A stretch of 64,000 bases of DNA from DATKWD01 sp035529695 (GTDB lineage Bacteria; Actinomycetota; Acidimicrobiia; Acidimicrobiales; Salinilacustritrichaceae). Where the stretch lies: NCBI GenBank assembly GCA_035529695.1, contig DATKWD010000142.1, forward strand, positions 11,308 to 75,307, read 5' to 3'. The translations under genes were made by a program, and so were the position numbers. The notes beneath the pieces were generated by a model. It was given only the letters and a program-made list of their open reading frames with translations. It was not told the DNA's origin and did not search any database. Shown here piece by piece: positions 44,135 to 51,623 of the stretch (positions are counted from its first letter, which is position 1; every line of letters starts with the position of its first letter).

Positions 44135-45544
44135 ATGGAGACAAGCACTGACGTGTTGGAACAATCACTCATCCAGTCCACGATCGGCATCGCGATGGCG
44201 ACCGGCGGTGAGTTCGCCGAGGTCTTCGTCGAAGATCGAGCCAATGCATCGGCCGTCTACGACGACGGCAAGGTCGAAGAGCTGAGTTCGGGGCGGAGCC
44301 GTGGTGCGGGCATCAGGGTGGTTGCCGGCGACACCACCGGGTTCGCCCACACGGCGGATCTCACCGAGAGCGGACTCAGGAGCGCGGCCGAAGCGGCAGC
44401 GGCCGCAGCACGCGGCGGCGGCGGCGGGACCCAGATCGTCGATCTGACCCGGACGACCGCGCCGCGGCCGAGCGAGACCGCAGTGTTTCCCGAGACGGTC
44501 GCCAAGGCGACCAAGGTCGAACTGCTCGCACGCGCCAACGAAGCGGCCCGGGCAACGTCTGGTTCGATCACCCAGGTCATGGCACGCTATGGCGACAGTC
44601 GCCGGCGGATCCTCGTCGCCAACAGCAACGGCGTGTTCACCGAGGACGATCAGGTCCGCACGCTCTTCGTCGTCCAGGCCGTCGCCTCGGGCGACACCGG
44701 CATGCAGACGGGCTACGAATCGGTCGGGCGAACGATCGGGTTCGAACTGTTCGACTCCGTCGATGTCGAAGAGGTGGGTCGGGCTGCGGCCGATCGAGCT
44801 CTGACGAAGCTTCAGGCTCGGCCCGCTCCGTCGGGCACCATGCCGGTCGTCATCGGCAAGGGCGGCGGCGGCGTTCTCTTCCACGAAGCGTGCGGCCACG
44901 GCCTCGAGGCCGACGCGATCCAGAAGGAGGCTTCGGTGTTCGCCGGCCGCAAGGGCGAACAGGTCGCGAGCGATCTGGTGACCCTGATCGACGACGGAAC
45001 CGTCGCCGAGGAGTGGGGCGCCTTCGCGGTCGACGACGAAGGCACCACCGCACAGCGCAACGTCCTGATCGAGGACGGTGTCCTCACCGACTACATGTAC
45101 GACTACCTGCGGTGCCGCAAGGAAGGCCGTGCGCTGTCGGGCAACGGTCGCCGAGAGAGCTACCAGCACCTGCCGATGGTGCGGATGACCAACACGTATC
45201 TCGCCAACGGAGACACCGACCCCGACGACATCATCGCCTCGACACCCTCGGCGGTGTACGTCAAGAAACTGGGCGGCGGTCAGGTCAACACCGCAACCGG
45301 CGACTTCGTGTTCGGCATGTCCGAGGCGTACCTGATCGAGAACGGCGAGATCACCGAGCCGCTCCGCGAAGGCAACCTGATCGGCAACGGTCCCGACGTC
45401 CTGACGAACATCGACGTCCTGGGCAACGATTTCGAGTTCGGAAGCCCGGGCACGTGCGGAAAGGACGGCCAGGGCGTGCCGGTCGGCGACGGCACCCCGA
45501 CGCTCCGGGTCACTGCGATGACCATCGGCGGCACCGCCGCATGA
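44135..45544 (+). CDS. tldD: TldD metalloprotease subunit
   Basis: A 469-residue catalytic subunit of the TldD/TldE protease, which in E. coli completes microcin B17 processing and degrades unfolded CcdA. The zinc motif is intact as HEACGHGLEAD (pattern HExxxH), with the metal-associated C-terminal GDFVFGMSEAYLIENG and GSPGTCGKDGQGVPVGDG. The first ~200 residues form the substrate-cleft domain. ATG 44135 is preferred; GTG 44153 is an alternative. The stop overlaps the next gene's ATG (ATGA). Two tldE-like genes follow, so more than one heterodimer could form. Confidence 0.93.
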   Translation: METSTDVLEQSLIQSTIGIAMATGGEFAEVFVEDRANASAVYDDGKVEELSSGRSRGAGIRVVAGDTTGFAHTADLTESGLRSAAEAAAAAARGGGGGTQIVDLTRTTAPRPSETAVFPETVAKATKVELLARANEAARATSGSITQVMARYGDSRRRILVANSNGVFTEDDQVRTLFVVQAVASGDTGMQTGYESVGRTIGFELFDSVDVEEVGRAAADRALTKLQARPAPSGTMPVVIGKGGGGVLFHEACGHGLEADAIQKEASVFAGRKGEQVASDLVTLIDDGTVAEEWGAFAVDDEGTTAQRNVLIEDGVLTDYMYDYLRCRKEGRALSGNGRRESYQHLPMVRMTNTYLANGDTDPDDIIASTPSAVYVKKLGGGQVNTATGDFVFGMSEAYLIENGEITEPLREGNLIGNGPDVLTNIDVLGNDFEFGSPGTCGKDGQGVPVGDGTPTLRVTAMTIGGTAA

Positions 45545-46887
45545 AGGACCTGCAGGCGATCGTCGATCAGGTCGTCGCACAGGCGAACGCCGACGAGCAG
45601 CTCGAGGCCGTTGCGATCTCCTCGAGCAGCACCGATGTCCGGGTCTACGAAGGCGAGATCGAATCGTTCTCGTCAGCTGACACCCATGGCGTGGGCATCC
45701 GCGTCATCAAGGACGGGCGGACGGGGTTCGCGTGGGCGGGCGCGCTCGACGAGACCATCATCTCCGAGACCCTGGCCGACGCTCGCGACAACGCTTCGTT
45801 CGCCGAGAGCGACGAGTTCGCGGGGTTGGCCGAGCCGGACGGACTCGCACCGACCGCGTCGGATCGCCTGCTCCGGACCGATCTCGTCGCCGTCGACACG
45901 CAGCGCAAGATCGACCTGGCAGTCGAGCTCGAACGTGTCATCCGTGCGGCCGATCCACGCATCTCGGCGGTCGAATCGTGCGATTACGGCGACGAGATCG
46001 GATCGTCGGCCATCGCCACCACCACTGGCGTGAGAGGAACCGAGTCCGCATCCGCTTCCTACGTGTCCGCCTACACACTCGCCTCCGACGGGACCGACAC
46101 CCAGACCGGATTCGGGTTCTCGGTCGGCCGCCACCCCGACGATCTCGACATCGAGGCAGCGGCAGCTGATGCGGTGGGTCGGGCGACCCGGATGCTCGGC
46201 GCGGTGAAGCCCGCCTCCGAGCGGGTGACCGTGGTCCTCGATCCCTTCGTCACGGCCCAGTTCCTCGCGGTCATCGCCTCGACCCTCGGCGGCGAGTCCG
46301 TCATGAAGGGACGATCCCTGTTCGCCGACCGTGTCGGCGAACAGGTGGCCGCCGGCATCGTCACGTTCGTCGACGAGCCGACCAACCCCGATGCCTTCAC
46401 CGCTTCGGCTCTCGATGGCGAGGGTCTCGCGACCCGTCGCAACGCCTTCATCGACGGCGGCGTGCTCACCGGGTTCGCGCACAACGCCTACACCGGCCGC
46501 GCCCTCGGCACCGCCTCGAACGGATGCGCGGTCAGGGGCGGGTTCAAGTCTCGGCCCGGTGCAGGGTGTGCCGCCGTGAGCCTGGTTCCCGGGACCGCCG
46601 ACCAGGCCGAGTTGCTGAGCCAGGTCGGCGACGGGGTGCTGGTCCAGAGCGTGTCCGGTCTCCACTCGGGGGTCAATCCGGTCAGCGGCGACTTCTCGAC
46701 GGGGGCCGAGGGTCTGCGCATCAGGGGCGGAGCCGCGGCCGAGCCACTGCGAGAGTTCACGATCGCCTCGACGATCCTGCGGATGCTGTCGGACGTCTCC
46801 GCGGTCGGCGGCGACCTCGAGTGGCTCCCGATGAGCGCCGCCGGCGTCAGCCTGGTCATCGGCGACGTGACCGTGTCCGGGGCGTGA
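45541..46887 (+). CDS. pmbA: TldE/PmbA family protein, first paralogue
   Basis: A 448-residue non-catalytic partner of TldD; it lacks the HExxxH zinc motif and keeps the PmbA pattern GVGIRVIKDGRTGFAWAGALD, LDGEGLATRRNAFIDGGVLTGF and SGLHSGVNPVSGDFSTGAEG. Start ATG 45541 overlaps the tldD stop as ATGA, so it is the obvious partner. It shares most of its layout with the third gene of the cluster, including the CARDNASFAESDEFAG-type segment. Confidence 0.92.
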   Translation: MKDLQAIVDQVVAQANADEQLEAVAISSSSTDVRVYEGEIESFSSADTHGVGIRVIKDGRTGFAWAGALDETIISETLADARDNASFAESDEFAGLAEPDGLAPTASDRLLRTDLVAVDTQRKIDLAVELERVIRAADPRISAVESCDYGDEIGSSAIATTTGVRGTESASASYVSAYTLASDGTDTQTGFGFSVGRHPDDLDIEAAAADAVGRATRMLGAVKPASERVTVVLDPFVTAQFLAVIASTLGGESVMKGRSLFADRVGEQVAAGIVTFVDEPTNPDAFTASALDGEGLATRRNAFIDGGVLTGFAHNAYTGRALGTASNGCAVRGGFKSRPGAGCAAVSLVPGTADQAELLSQVGDGVLVQSVSGLHSGVNPVSGDFSTGAEGLRIRGGAAAEPLREFTIASTILRMLSDVSAVGGDLEWLPMSAAGVSLVIGDVTVSGA

Positions 46888-46902
46888 TCGTGGCTCCAGG
46901 AC

Positions 46903-48243
46903 GTGGTTGATCTCCTCGAGGTCGCCGAAGCGGTCGTCGAGGGTGCCCGCACGGGCGAGCAGGTCGAGGCGTTCGTGTCGCGCGGGACGCGCACGACGAT
47001 CCGCGCTCATGCCGGGAACATCGAGTCACTGACGCACGCGGGTACGGCTGGGATCGGTGTCCGGGTGGTGACCGACGGGCGGGTCGGGTTCGCATGGGCC
47101 GGCGCGCTCGACGACGACCTGATCGCCGACGCCTTGGCCGAGGCCCGCGACAACGCGTCGTTCGCCGAGCCCGACGAGTTCGCCGGTCTCGCGGAGCCCG
47201 ACGGCGTCGCCGAGCCCGAACTCGACCTGTGGCGCGATGACCTCGATGCTCGTCCGGTCGACGCGAAGGCGCAGGTCGCGCTCGACCTCGAGCACGCCAC
47301 CGTCAGTCGCGACCCCCGTGTCAGCCGAGCCCGCAACGCCACCTATTCCGATGCATGGGGCGAGTCGGCTGTCGTGTCGACCAACGGCGTTCGGGCGTCG
47401 GGTCGCGGCACCATCGCGTTCCTCTCGGTCGCCGCGATGGCCGACGACGACGGCGAGATCAGGACAGGCGGCGGCGTGTCGATCGGCCGCTCGCCGACCG
47501 AGTTGTCGGTCGAGGAGGCCGCCGCCGACGCGGTCGAGCGAGCTGTCGAACTGCTGGGCGCGACCAAACCCCCCAGTCGAAGGGTGTCGCTCGTCCTCGA
47601 GCCACGGATGACCGCGACCCTGCTCGGGATCGTCGGCGGGATGTTGAACGGCGAGCGTGTGCTCAAGGGCCGGTCGCCCTTCGCCGGCCGCGTCGGCGAT
47701 GCCATCGCATCGCCGCTGTTGAGCTTCGTCGACGACCCGACCGACGCCAGGTCGCTCGGTGCCGACGTCCACGACGGCGAAGGGCTCGCGTGTCGTCGGA
47801 ACGAACTGGTCACCTCGGGCGTGCTCGAGGGCTTCCTCCACCACTCGGCCTCGGCGCGTCGCGCCGGGACCTCCAGCACCGCCTCGGCGGTCCGCGGGTA
47901 TCGCTCGACCCCCTCGGTCGGCACGCACGCGCTCGCCGTCAGTCCCGGTGCCGGCTCGCTCGACGATCTCATCGCCGGGGTCGCCGACGGCGTCATCGTC
48001 AAGTCCATGAAGGGCCTGCACTCGGGGGTCAATCCGGTGAGTGGCGACTTCTCGGTCGGGATCGAGGGACTGAGCATCCGCAACGGCAGGATCGCCGAGC
48101 CCGTTGCCGAGGCGACCATCGCCGGCTCGCTTCAGCGGATGCTCGCCGACGTCGTGGCCGTCGGAGCCGACCTGGAATGGACACCCGGTGGATCGGGTGG
48201 CGTGAGCATGGTGATCGAGGGCATCAGCCTCGGTGGGTCCTGA
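46903..48243 (+). CDS. TldE/PmbA family protein, second tandem paralogue
   Basis: A 446-residue second PmbA-type protein, clearly duplicated from its neighbour: EARDNASFAEPDEFAGLAEPDG matches EARD-type DNASFAESDEFAGLAEPDG upstream, and SVKGLHSGVNPVSGDFS-like sequence recurs near the end (MKGLHSGVNPVSGDFSVG). No HExxxH motif. Start GTG 46903 lies 15 bp after the first paralogue. Divergence in the middle (residues ~130-230) suggests different clients or a specialised TldD partner. No peptide-precursor gene of a RiPP system is visible nearby. Confidence 0.9.
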   Translation: MVDLLEVAEAVVEGARTGEQVEAFVSRGTRTTIRAHAGNIESLTHAGTAGIGVRVVTDGRVGFAWAGALDDDLIADALAEARDNASFAEPDEFAGLAEPDGVAEPELDLWRDDLDARPVDAKAQVALDLEHATVSRDPRVSRARNATYSDAWGESAVVSTNGVRASGRGTIAFLSVAAMADDDGEIRTGGGVSIGRSPTELSVEEAAADAVERAVELLGATKPPSRRVSLVLEPRMTATLLGIVGGMLNGERVLKGRSPFAGRVGDAIASPLLSFVDDPTDARSLGADVHDGEGLACRRNELVTSGVLEGFLHHSASARRAGTSSTASAVRGYRSTPSVGTHALAVSPGAGSLDDLIAGVADGVIVKSMKGLHSGVNPVSGDFSVGIEGLSIRNGRIAEPVAEATIAGSLQRMLADVVAVGADLEWTPGGSGGVSMVIEGISLGGS

Positions 48244-48249
48244 TCCACT

Positions 48250-48909
48250 TCACGCGACCAGCGCGAGGGTGACGGTCGCGGTCACCAGAGCGTGCGTGAG
48301 CGTCGAGGCGTCGTCTTGGTCGACCGCGAGCGTGACGGTCTCGTCGTCGACGGCGATCACCGTGGCTCGCTCGACCAACAGCAGCGTCGGGTCGCCCCGT
48401 GTGGCCGTCGGATCGAGCGTGGCGAGCACGTCGACCTGATCGCCGACCGACAGCGGCAGGTCGACGCCAGATCTCGGAACGGCGACGCCCCGCTGGTTCG
48501 GCCCGAGCATCGCGCCCAGGCCTTCTGCCCCGACGCCGGACAGCCGATGGCCGACCAGGATCTCGCCCGCTTCGACGTCGGCACGGATGGTCCGGCCGAT
48601 CGGGTCGGTGGCCACGGCGCCTGCCGGAAGAAGCGACTGAGGAACCTCGACTCGGGCGACGTCTCCGGGTCCGACGACGTGCCCGGCCGCGAGGTCGGTC
48701 GCTGCGATGTGTGCAGAGGTGATCGGCTCCCATCTCGACCGCGCGTCCTCCACCCCGCCGACGGCCGACCGGACGAGAACGAAGGTGAGGGCCGTCGCGA
48801 CGACGGCCAGGGTGGTGGGACGCAGGGTGGTGGGCCGCAGGGTGGTGAAGCGGCTCGGCCGACCGAGCGCGGGGCGCCGGCGCGGCTGGGGGCGGGGGAG
48901 CGGCCGCAT
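48250..48909 (-). CDS. CpaB/SAF-domain protein, isolated from a pilus locus
   Basis: A 219-residue protein with an Arg/Pro-rich N-terminus, one membrane segment (TLAVVATALTFVLV) and an SAF domain (ITSAHIAATDLAAGHVVGPGDVARVEVPQSLLPAGA), then the RcpC/CpaB region GRTIRADVEAGEILVGHRLSG and a beta-rich C-terminus. CpaB assembles Flp/Tad pili, but no other tad gene is near. Three 15-bp repeats encode the Leu-Arg-Pro-Thr-Thr repeats before the membrane segment. ATG 48909. Confidence 0.75.
   Translation of the reverse strand: MRPLPRPQPRRRPALGRPSRFTTLRPTTLRPTTLAVVATALTFVLVRSAVGGVEDARSRWEPITSAHIAATDLAAGHVVGPGDVARVEVPQSLLPAGAVATDPIGRTIRADVEAGEILVGHRLSGVGAEGLGAMLGPNQRGVAVPRSGVDLPLSVGDQVDVLATLDPTATRGDPTLLLVERATVIAVDDETVTLAVDQDDASTLTHALVTATVTLALVA
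48809..48853. repeat. three tandem 15-bp repeats in the cpaB-like gene
   Basis: Unit of the form AGGGTGGTGGGACGC, three copies (48809, 48824, 48839), the last diverged. On the coding strand they give TTLRP-type pentapeptide repeats just before the membrane segment. In-frame, so likely a length-variable region. Confidence 0.7.
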
Positions 48910-48954
48910 GGGCCTCCTCGACGACGACGAGTCGGAGGGGAAGTGCTCGACAAC

Positions 48955-49728
48955 CTAGCCGAGCAGGTGCTGGGGAACCTGCTCGATGGCCCCGAAGAGC
49001 ACCTTGCGCACCCTGGCGACATTCGACTCGAAGAACGCGAAGACCTCCGCCTGGGTGACCGGTGGGAGGTCGGGTTCGTCGTCGAGGCCGGCGTCGTAGT
49101 CGGTGATCAGCGCGATGTTGACGTAGGGGATCCGCGCTTCGGCGGCCAGCGCGACCTCGGGGTACTGCGTCATGTTGATGACGGTGGCACCCATCTGCCG
49201 GTAGAAGCGCGACTCTGCGCGGGTGGCGAACCGAGGTCCGTTGATGACCACGACCGTCCCGCCGTCGTGGACCCTGACGCCCTCGGCCCGACAGGCCTCG
49301 ACGGCGATCTGTCGGAGCGTCGGGTCGTAGGGATCGGCGAGGCTGACGTGATCGATGTCGCCACCGATGTCCCAGTAGGTGTCGGGTCGACCCGACGTCT
49401 GGTCGACGAGCTGGTCGCAGACGACGAAGTCGCCCGGCGCGAACTCGGGGCACAACGAGCCCGATGCGGAGGGGCCGAAGATCGCTCGAACGCCGAGTTC
49501 GCGCATCGCCCAGAGGTTGGCCCTGGCAGGGATGGCGTGCGGCGGGAACTCGTGATCGACGCCGTGACGCGGGATGAAGGCGACACTCCGTGGACCGATC
49601 GACCCGATCACCGCGGGGGCCGAGGGGTCGCCGTACGGGGTCTCGATGTGCACCTCGGAGGCATCGTCGAGGAACTCATAGAACCCTGATCCGCCGAAGA
49701 CCCCGATGTCGGCGGCCGGCGGGGTCAT
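48955..49728 (-). CDS. mtnP: S-methyl-5'-thioadenosine phosphorylase family protein
   Basis: A 257-residue purine-nucleoside-phosphorylase-fold enzyme that releases adenine and methylthioribose 1-phosphate from methylthioadenosine. Motifs: IGVFGGSGFYEFL (phosphate Thr/Ser region), PRHGVDHEFPPHAIPARAN, VINGPRFATRAES (relatives have TMEGPRF), the NMTQYPEVALAAEARIPY helix with the substrate Met, and LITDYDAGL. The VINGPRF variant leaves room for methylthioinosine specificity. Start ATG 49728 overlaps the fmdB stop as ATGA. Confidence 0.88.
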   Translation of the reverse strand: MTPPAADIGVFGGSGFYEFLDDASEVHIETPYGDPSAPAVIGSIGPRSVAFIPRHGVDHEFPPHAIPARANLWAMRELGVRAIFGPSASGSLCPEFAPGDFVVCDQLVDQTSGRPDTYWDIGGDIDHVSLADPYDPTLRQIAVEACRAEGVRVHDGGTVVVINGPRFATRAESRFYRQMGATVINMTQYPEVALAAEARIPYVNIALITDYDAGLDDEPDLPPVTQAEVFAFFESNVARVRKVLFGAIEQVPQHLLG

Positions 49729-50054
49729 GCCGAGGTCTTCTCGCTCTTCTTCTTGGTCGGCTCCTTCTTGGGCTTCGCCTCGGTCTTGGTGTCCGAGGTC
49801 GAGGAAGCGTCGCTGGACGACGTGCTCGAGTCGCCCGAGTCGGTCGATGCGGTGGACGAACTCGACGATTTGGACCCCGAACGAGCGTCGTTCTTGTAGA
49901 ACCCGCTGCCCTTGAAGCTGATCCCGATGGAGCCGAAGACCTTCTTGAGATCGCCGTGGCAGCTCGGACACTCGGTGAGCGCGTCATCGGTGAAGGCCTG
50001 CACCACCTCGAAGCCCTCTTCGCAGTCCTTGCACTTGTACTCGTAGGTCGGCAT
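49725..50054 (-). CDS. FmdB-family zinc-ribbon protein, Ruc-like
   Basis: A 109-residue protein. The N-terminal ~45 residues are an FmdB zinc ribbon: MPTYEYKCKDCEEGFEVVQ with CxxC, then TECPSCHGDLKKVFG with CxxC. The rest is a disordered Ser/Thr/Asp-rich and then Lys-rich tail (KKEPTKKKSEKTSA). Mycobacterial Rv0991c (Ruc) has the same design; it is a redox-regulated chaperone under HrcA control, and here a CIRCE element lies upstream. ATG 50054 follows the site AAGAGAGA. It is the first gene before mtnP, overlapping by 4 bp. Function by homology. Confidence 0.82.
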   Translation of the reverse strand: MPTYEYKCKDCEEGFEVVQAFTDDALTECPSCHGDLKKVFGSIGISFKGSGFYKNDARSGSKSSSSSTASTDSGDSSTSSSDASSTSDTKTEAKPKKEPTKKKSEKTSA

Positions 50055-50064
50055 GTCGTCTCTC

Positions 50065-50091
50065 TTGGCACTCGCAGACGTTGAGTGCCGA
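50065..50091. promoter_or_regulatory. CIRCE element (HrcA operator) before fmdB/ruc
   Basis: TTGGCACTC-N9-GAGTGCCGA, 27 bp, matching the CIRCE consensus TTAGCACTC-N9-GAGTGCTAA at 15 of 18 arm positions with the exact 9-bp spacer. It lies between the -10 (TATGCT on the minus strand, 50091-50096) and the fmdB start, where HrcA would block transcription. The divergent plsY promoter begins ~25 bp away, so it might also be affected. Confidence 0.8.
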
Positions 50092-50096
50092 GCATA
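50091..50096 (-). promoter_or_regulatory. -10 box TATGCT for fmdB-mtnP
   Basis: TATGCT on the minus strand, 36 nt before ATG 50054, immediately abutting the CIRCE element. This places the start site inside the operator, typical of HrcA repression. Confidence 0.45.
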
Positions 50097-50115
50097 CCCA
50101 GAGCCCTCCGGCACT

Positions 50116-50121
50116 TACGAT
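50116..50121 (+). promoter_or_regulatory. -10 box TACGAT before plsY
   Basis: TACGAT ends 7 nt before ATG 50129. It argues for the 50129 start, giving a leaderless mRNA, over ATG 50120, which lies inside the box. Confidence 0.4.
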
Positions 50122-50128
50122 GTCGGCA

Positions 50129-50704
50129 ATGGTCGCAGTCGCGCTCCTGCTGGCCTATGGCATCGGCACGCTGCCGACAGCCATCGTGGTCGGGGCGCGT
50201 CGTGGGATCGACCCCACGACGTCGGGGTCGGGCAACCCGGGCGCCACCAACATGTATCGCACCGGTGGTCGTCGAGCGGGCGTCATGGTGTTGGCGGTCG
50301 ACCTCCTCAAGGGCGCACTGGCTGCTGGGGTCGGACTGGCCCTCGCCGGCTCGACGTTGGGTCTGGCCATGGGCGCCGCCGCGGTGGTCGGTCATGTCTT
50401 TCCGGTGCAACGGTCGTTTCGTGGCGGCAAGGGGGTGGCGACCGCCGCCGGCGTGGGGATCGTGGTGACGCCGATCGTCATGCTGGTGCTCGCGGTGGTG
50501 TTCGCCGCAACCGCCAAGGTGACCGGACGGGCATCGATCGCGTCGATCGTCGTCTGCGTGCTCTGGCCGATCGGAGTCGGCCTGGCCGGTCGTCCGGTGG
50601 CCGAGGTCGCGCTGACGGCGTGCATGGGCACGCTCGTGATCTTCCGTCACCACTCGAACATTCGTCGACTGCTCGGCCGGACCGAACCGCGGCTCGAGGC
50701 GTGA
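50129..50704 (+). CDS. plsY: glycerol-3-phosphate acyltransferase PlsY
   Basis: A 191-residue membrane enzyme that acylates glycerol 3-phosphate with acyl-phosphate, the first step of phospholipid synthesis. The PlsY signature motifs are present: TSGSGNPGATNMYR near residue 40, and GHVFPVQRSFRGGKGVATAAG near 105; the third loop GRASIASI lies near 150. Five hydrophobic segments are evident. ATG 50129 is chosen because of the -10 box just upstream. It runs toward galU with a 34-bp gap. Confidence 0.93.
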   Translation: MVAVALLLAYGIGTLPTAIVVGARRGIDPTTSGSGNPGATNMYRTGGRRAGVMVLAVDLLKGALAAGVGLALAGSTLGLAMGAAAVVGHVFPVQRSFRGGKGVATAAGVGIVVTPIVMLVLAVVFAATAKVTGRASIASIVVCVLWPIGVGLAGRPVAEVALTACMGTLVIFRHHSNIRRLLGRTEPRLEA

Positions 50705-50726
50705 TGGTGCAGGTGGAGCGGAGCCG

Positions 50727-50732
50727 TATCCT
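50727..50732 (+). promoter_or_regulatory. -10 box TATCCT before galU
   Basis: TATCCT ends 6 nt before ATG 50739, giving a leaderless-type promoter in the short plsY-galU gap. Confidence 0.4.
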
Positions 50733-50738
50733 CTGGCC

Positions 50739-51623
50739 ATGAGCCTCGAGGTACGTACCGCCGTCATCCCCGCTGCTGGTCTGGGCACCCGTTTCCTGCC
50801 TGCCACCAAGGCACAGCCCAAGGAGATGCTCCCGGTCGTCGACAAGCCGGCGATCCAGTACGTGATCGAAGAGGCCGTCAAGGCCGGGATCGACGACATC
50901 CTCGTGATCACCGGACGCGGCAAGCGCAGCCTCGAAGATCACTTCGATCGGAGCTTCGAGCTCGAGCAGCAACTGGCCGACAGCGGCAAGGACGAGATCC
51001 TGGCCGAGGTCAAGGCCATCGCTGAGCTCGCGGACATCCACTACGTCCGACAGGGTCAGGCCCTCGGGTTGGGGCACGCAGTGTCGGTGGCCCGCAAGCA
51101 CGTGGGTGACCGCCCGTTCGCGGTGATGCTCGGTGACGACATCATGGTCGACGACGCCAAGGTCCTGAAGGGGATGATGGCCACCTACTCGCAGTACGGG
51201 CGGTCGGTCGTTGCGCTCCGCGAGGTGGCGAAGGAGGAGATCTCCTCCTACGGCTGCGCCACCCCCGAACGGATCCACGACACGCTCGTGCGAATTCTCG
51301 ACATCGTCGAGAAGCCCGCGCCGGAGGTGGCACCGTCGAACCTCGCCGTGATGGGCCGCTACGTGTTCACACCGGAGATCTTCGCGGCCATCGACGAGAC
51401 CGAGCCAGGGGTCGGCGGCGAGATCCAGCTCACCGACGCCATCGCGCTGTTGATGCGCGAGCAGGCGGTCTACGGCTTCACCTTCACTGAAGGCCGCTAC
51501 GACATCGGGAAGAAGCTCGACTACCTGCGGGCAACGGTCGAACTCGCGTGCCTCCGAGAGGATCTCGGACCCGATTTCCGGGCCTTCCTCCGCCAGTTCG
51601 TCGCCGAGATGGACGAGGCCTAG
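50739..51623 (+). CDS. galU: UTP-glucose-1-phosphate uridylyltransferase
   Basis: A 294-residue enzyme making UDP-glucose. The nucleotide motif AVIPAAGLGTRFLPATKAQPKEMLPVVDKP is complete; further motifs are GQGL-type RQGQALGLGHAV, ML GDD (FAVMLGDDIMVDD) with the metal Asp, and VEKP (IVEKPAPEVAPSNLAVMGRYV). Full family length. UDP-glucose would feed cell-envelope glycan synthesis. The stop overlaps the convergent PEP-utilizer-like gene by 4 bp. Confidence 0.95.
   Translation: MSLEVRTAVIPAAGLGTRFLPATKAQPKEMLPVVDKPAIQYVIEEAVKAGIDDILVITGRGKRSLEDHFDRSFELEQQLADSGKDEILAEVKAIAELADIHYVRQGQALGLGHAVSVARKHVGDRPFAVMLGDDIMVDDAKVLKGMMATYSQYGRSVVALREVAKEEISSYGCATPERIHDTLVRILDIVEKPAPEVAPSNLAVMGRYVFTPEIFAAIDETEPGVGGEIQLTDAIALLMREQAVYGFTFTEGRYDIGKKLDYLRATVELACLREDLGPDFRAFLRQFVAEMDEA

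Noticed and set aside
44114..44164. Longer thioesterase start overlapping tldD
   Set aside because: The added residues do not match the hotdog family, and GTG 44113 gives the normal length.
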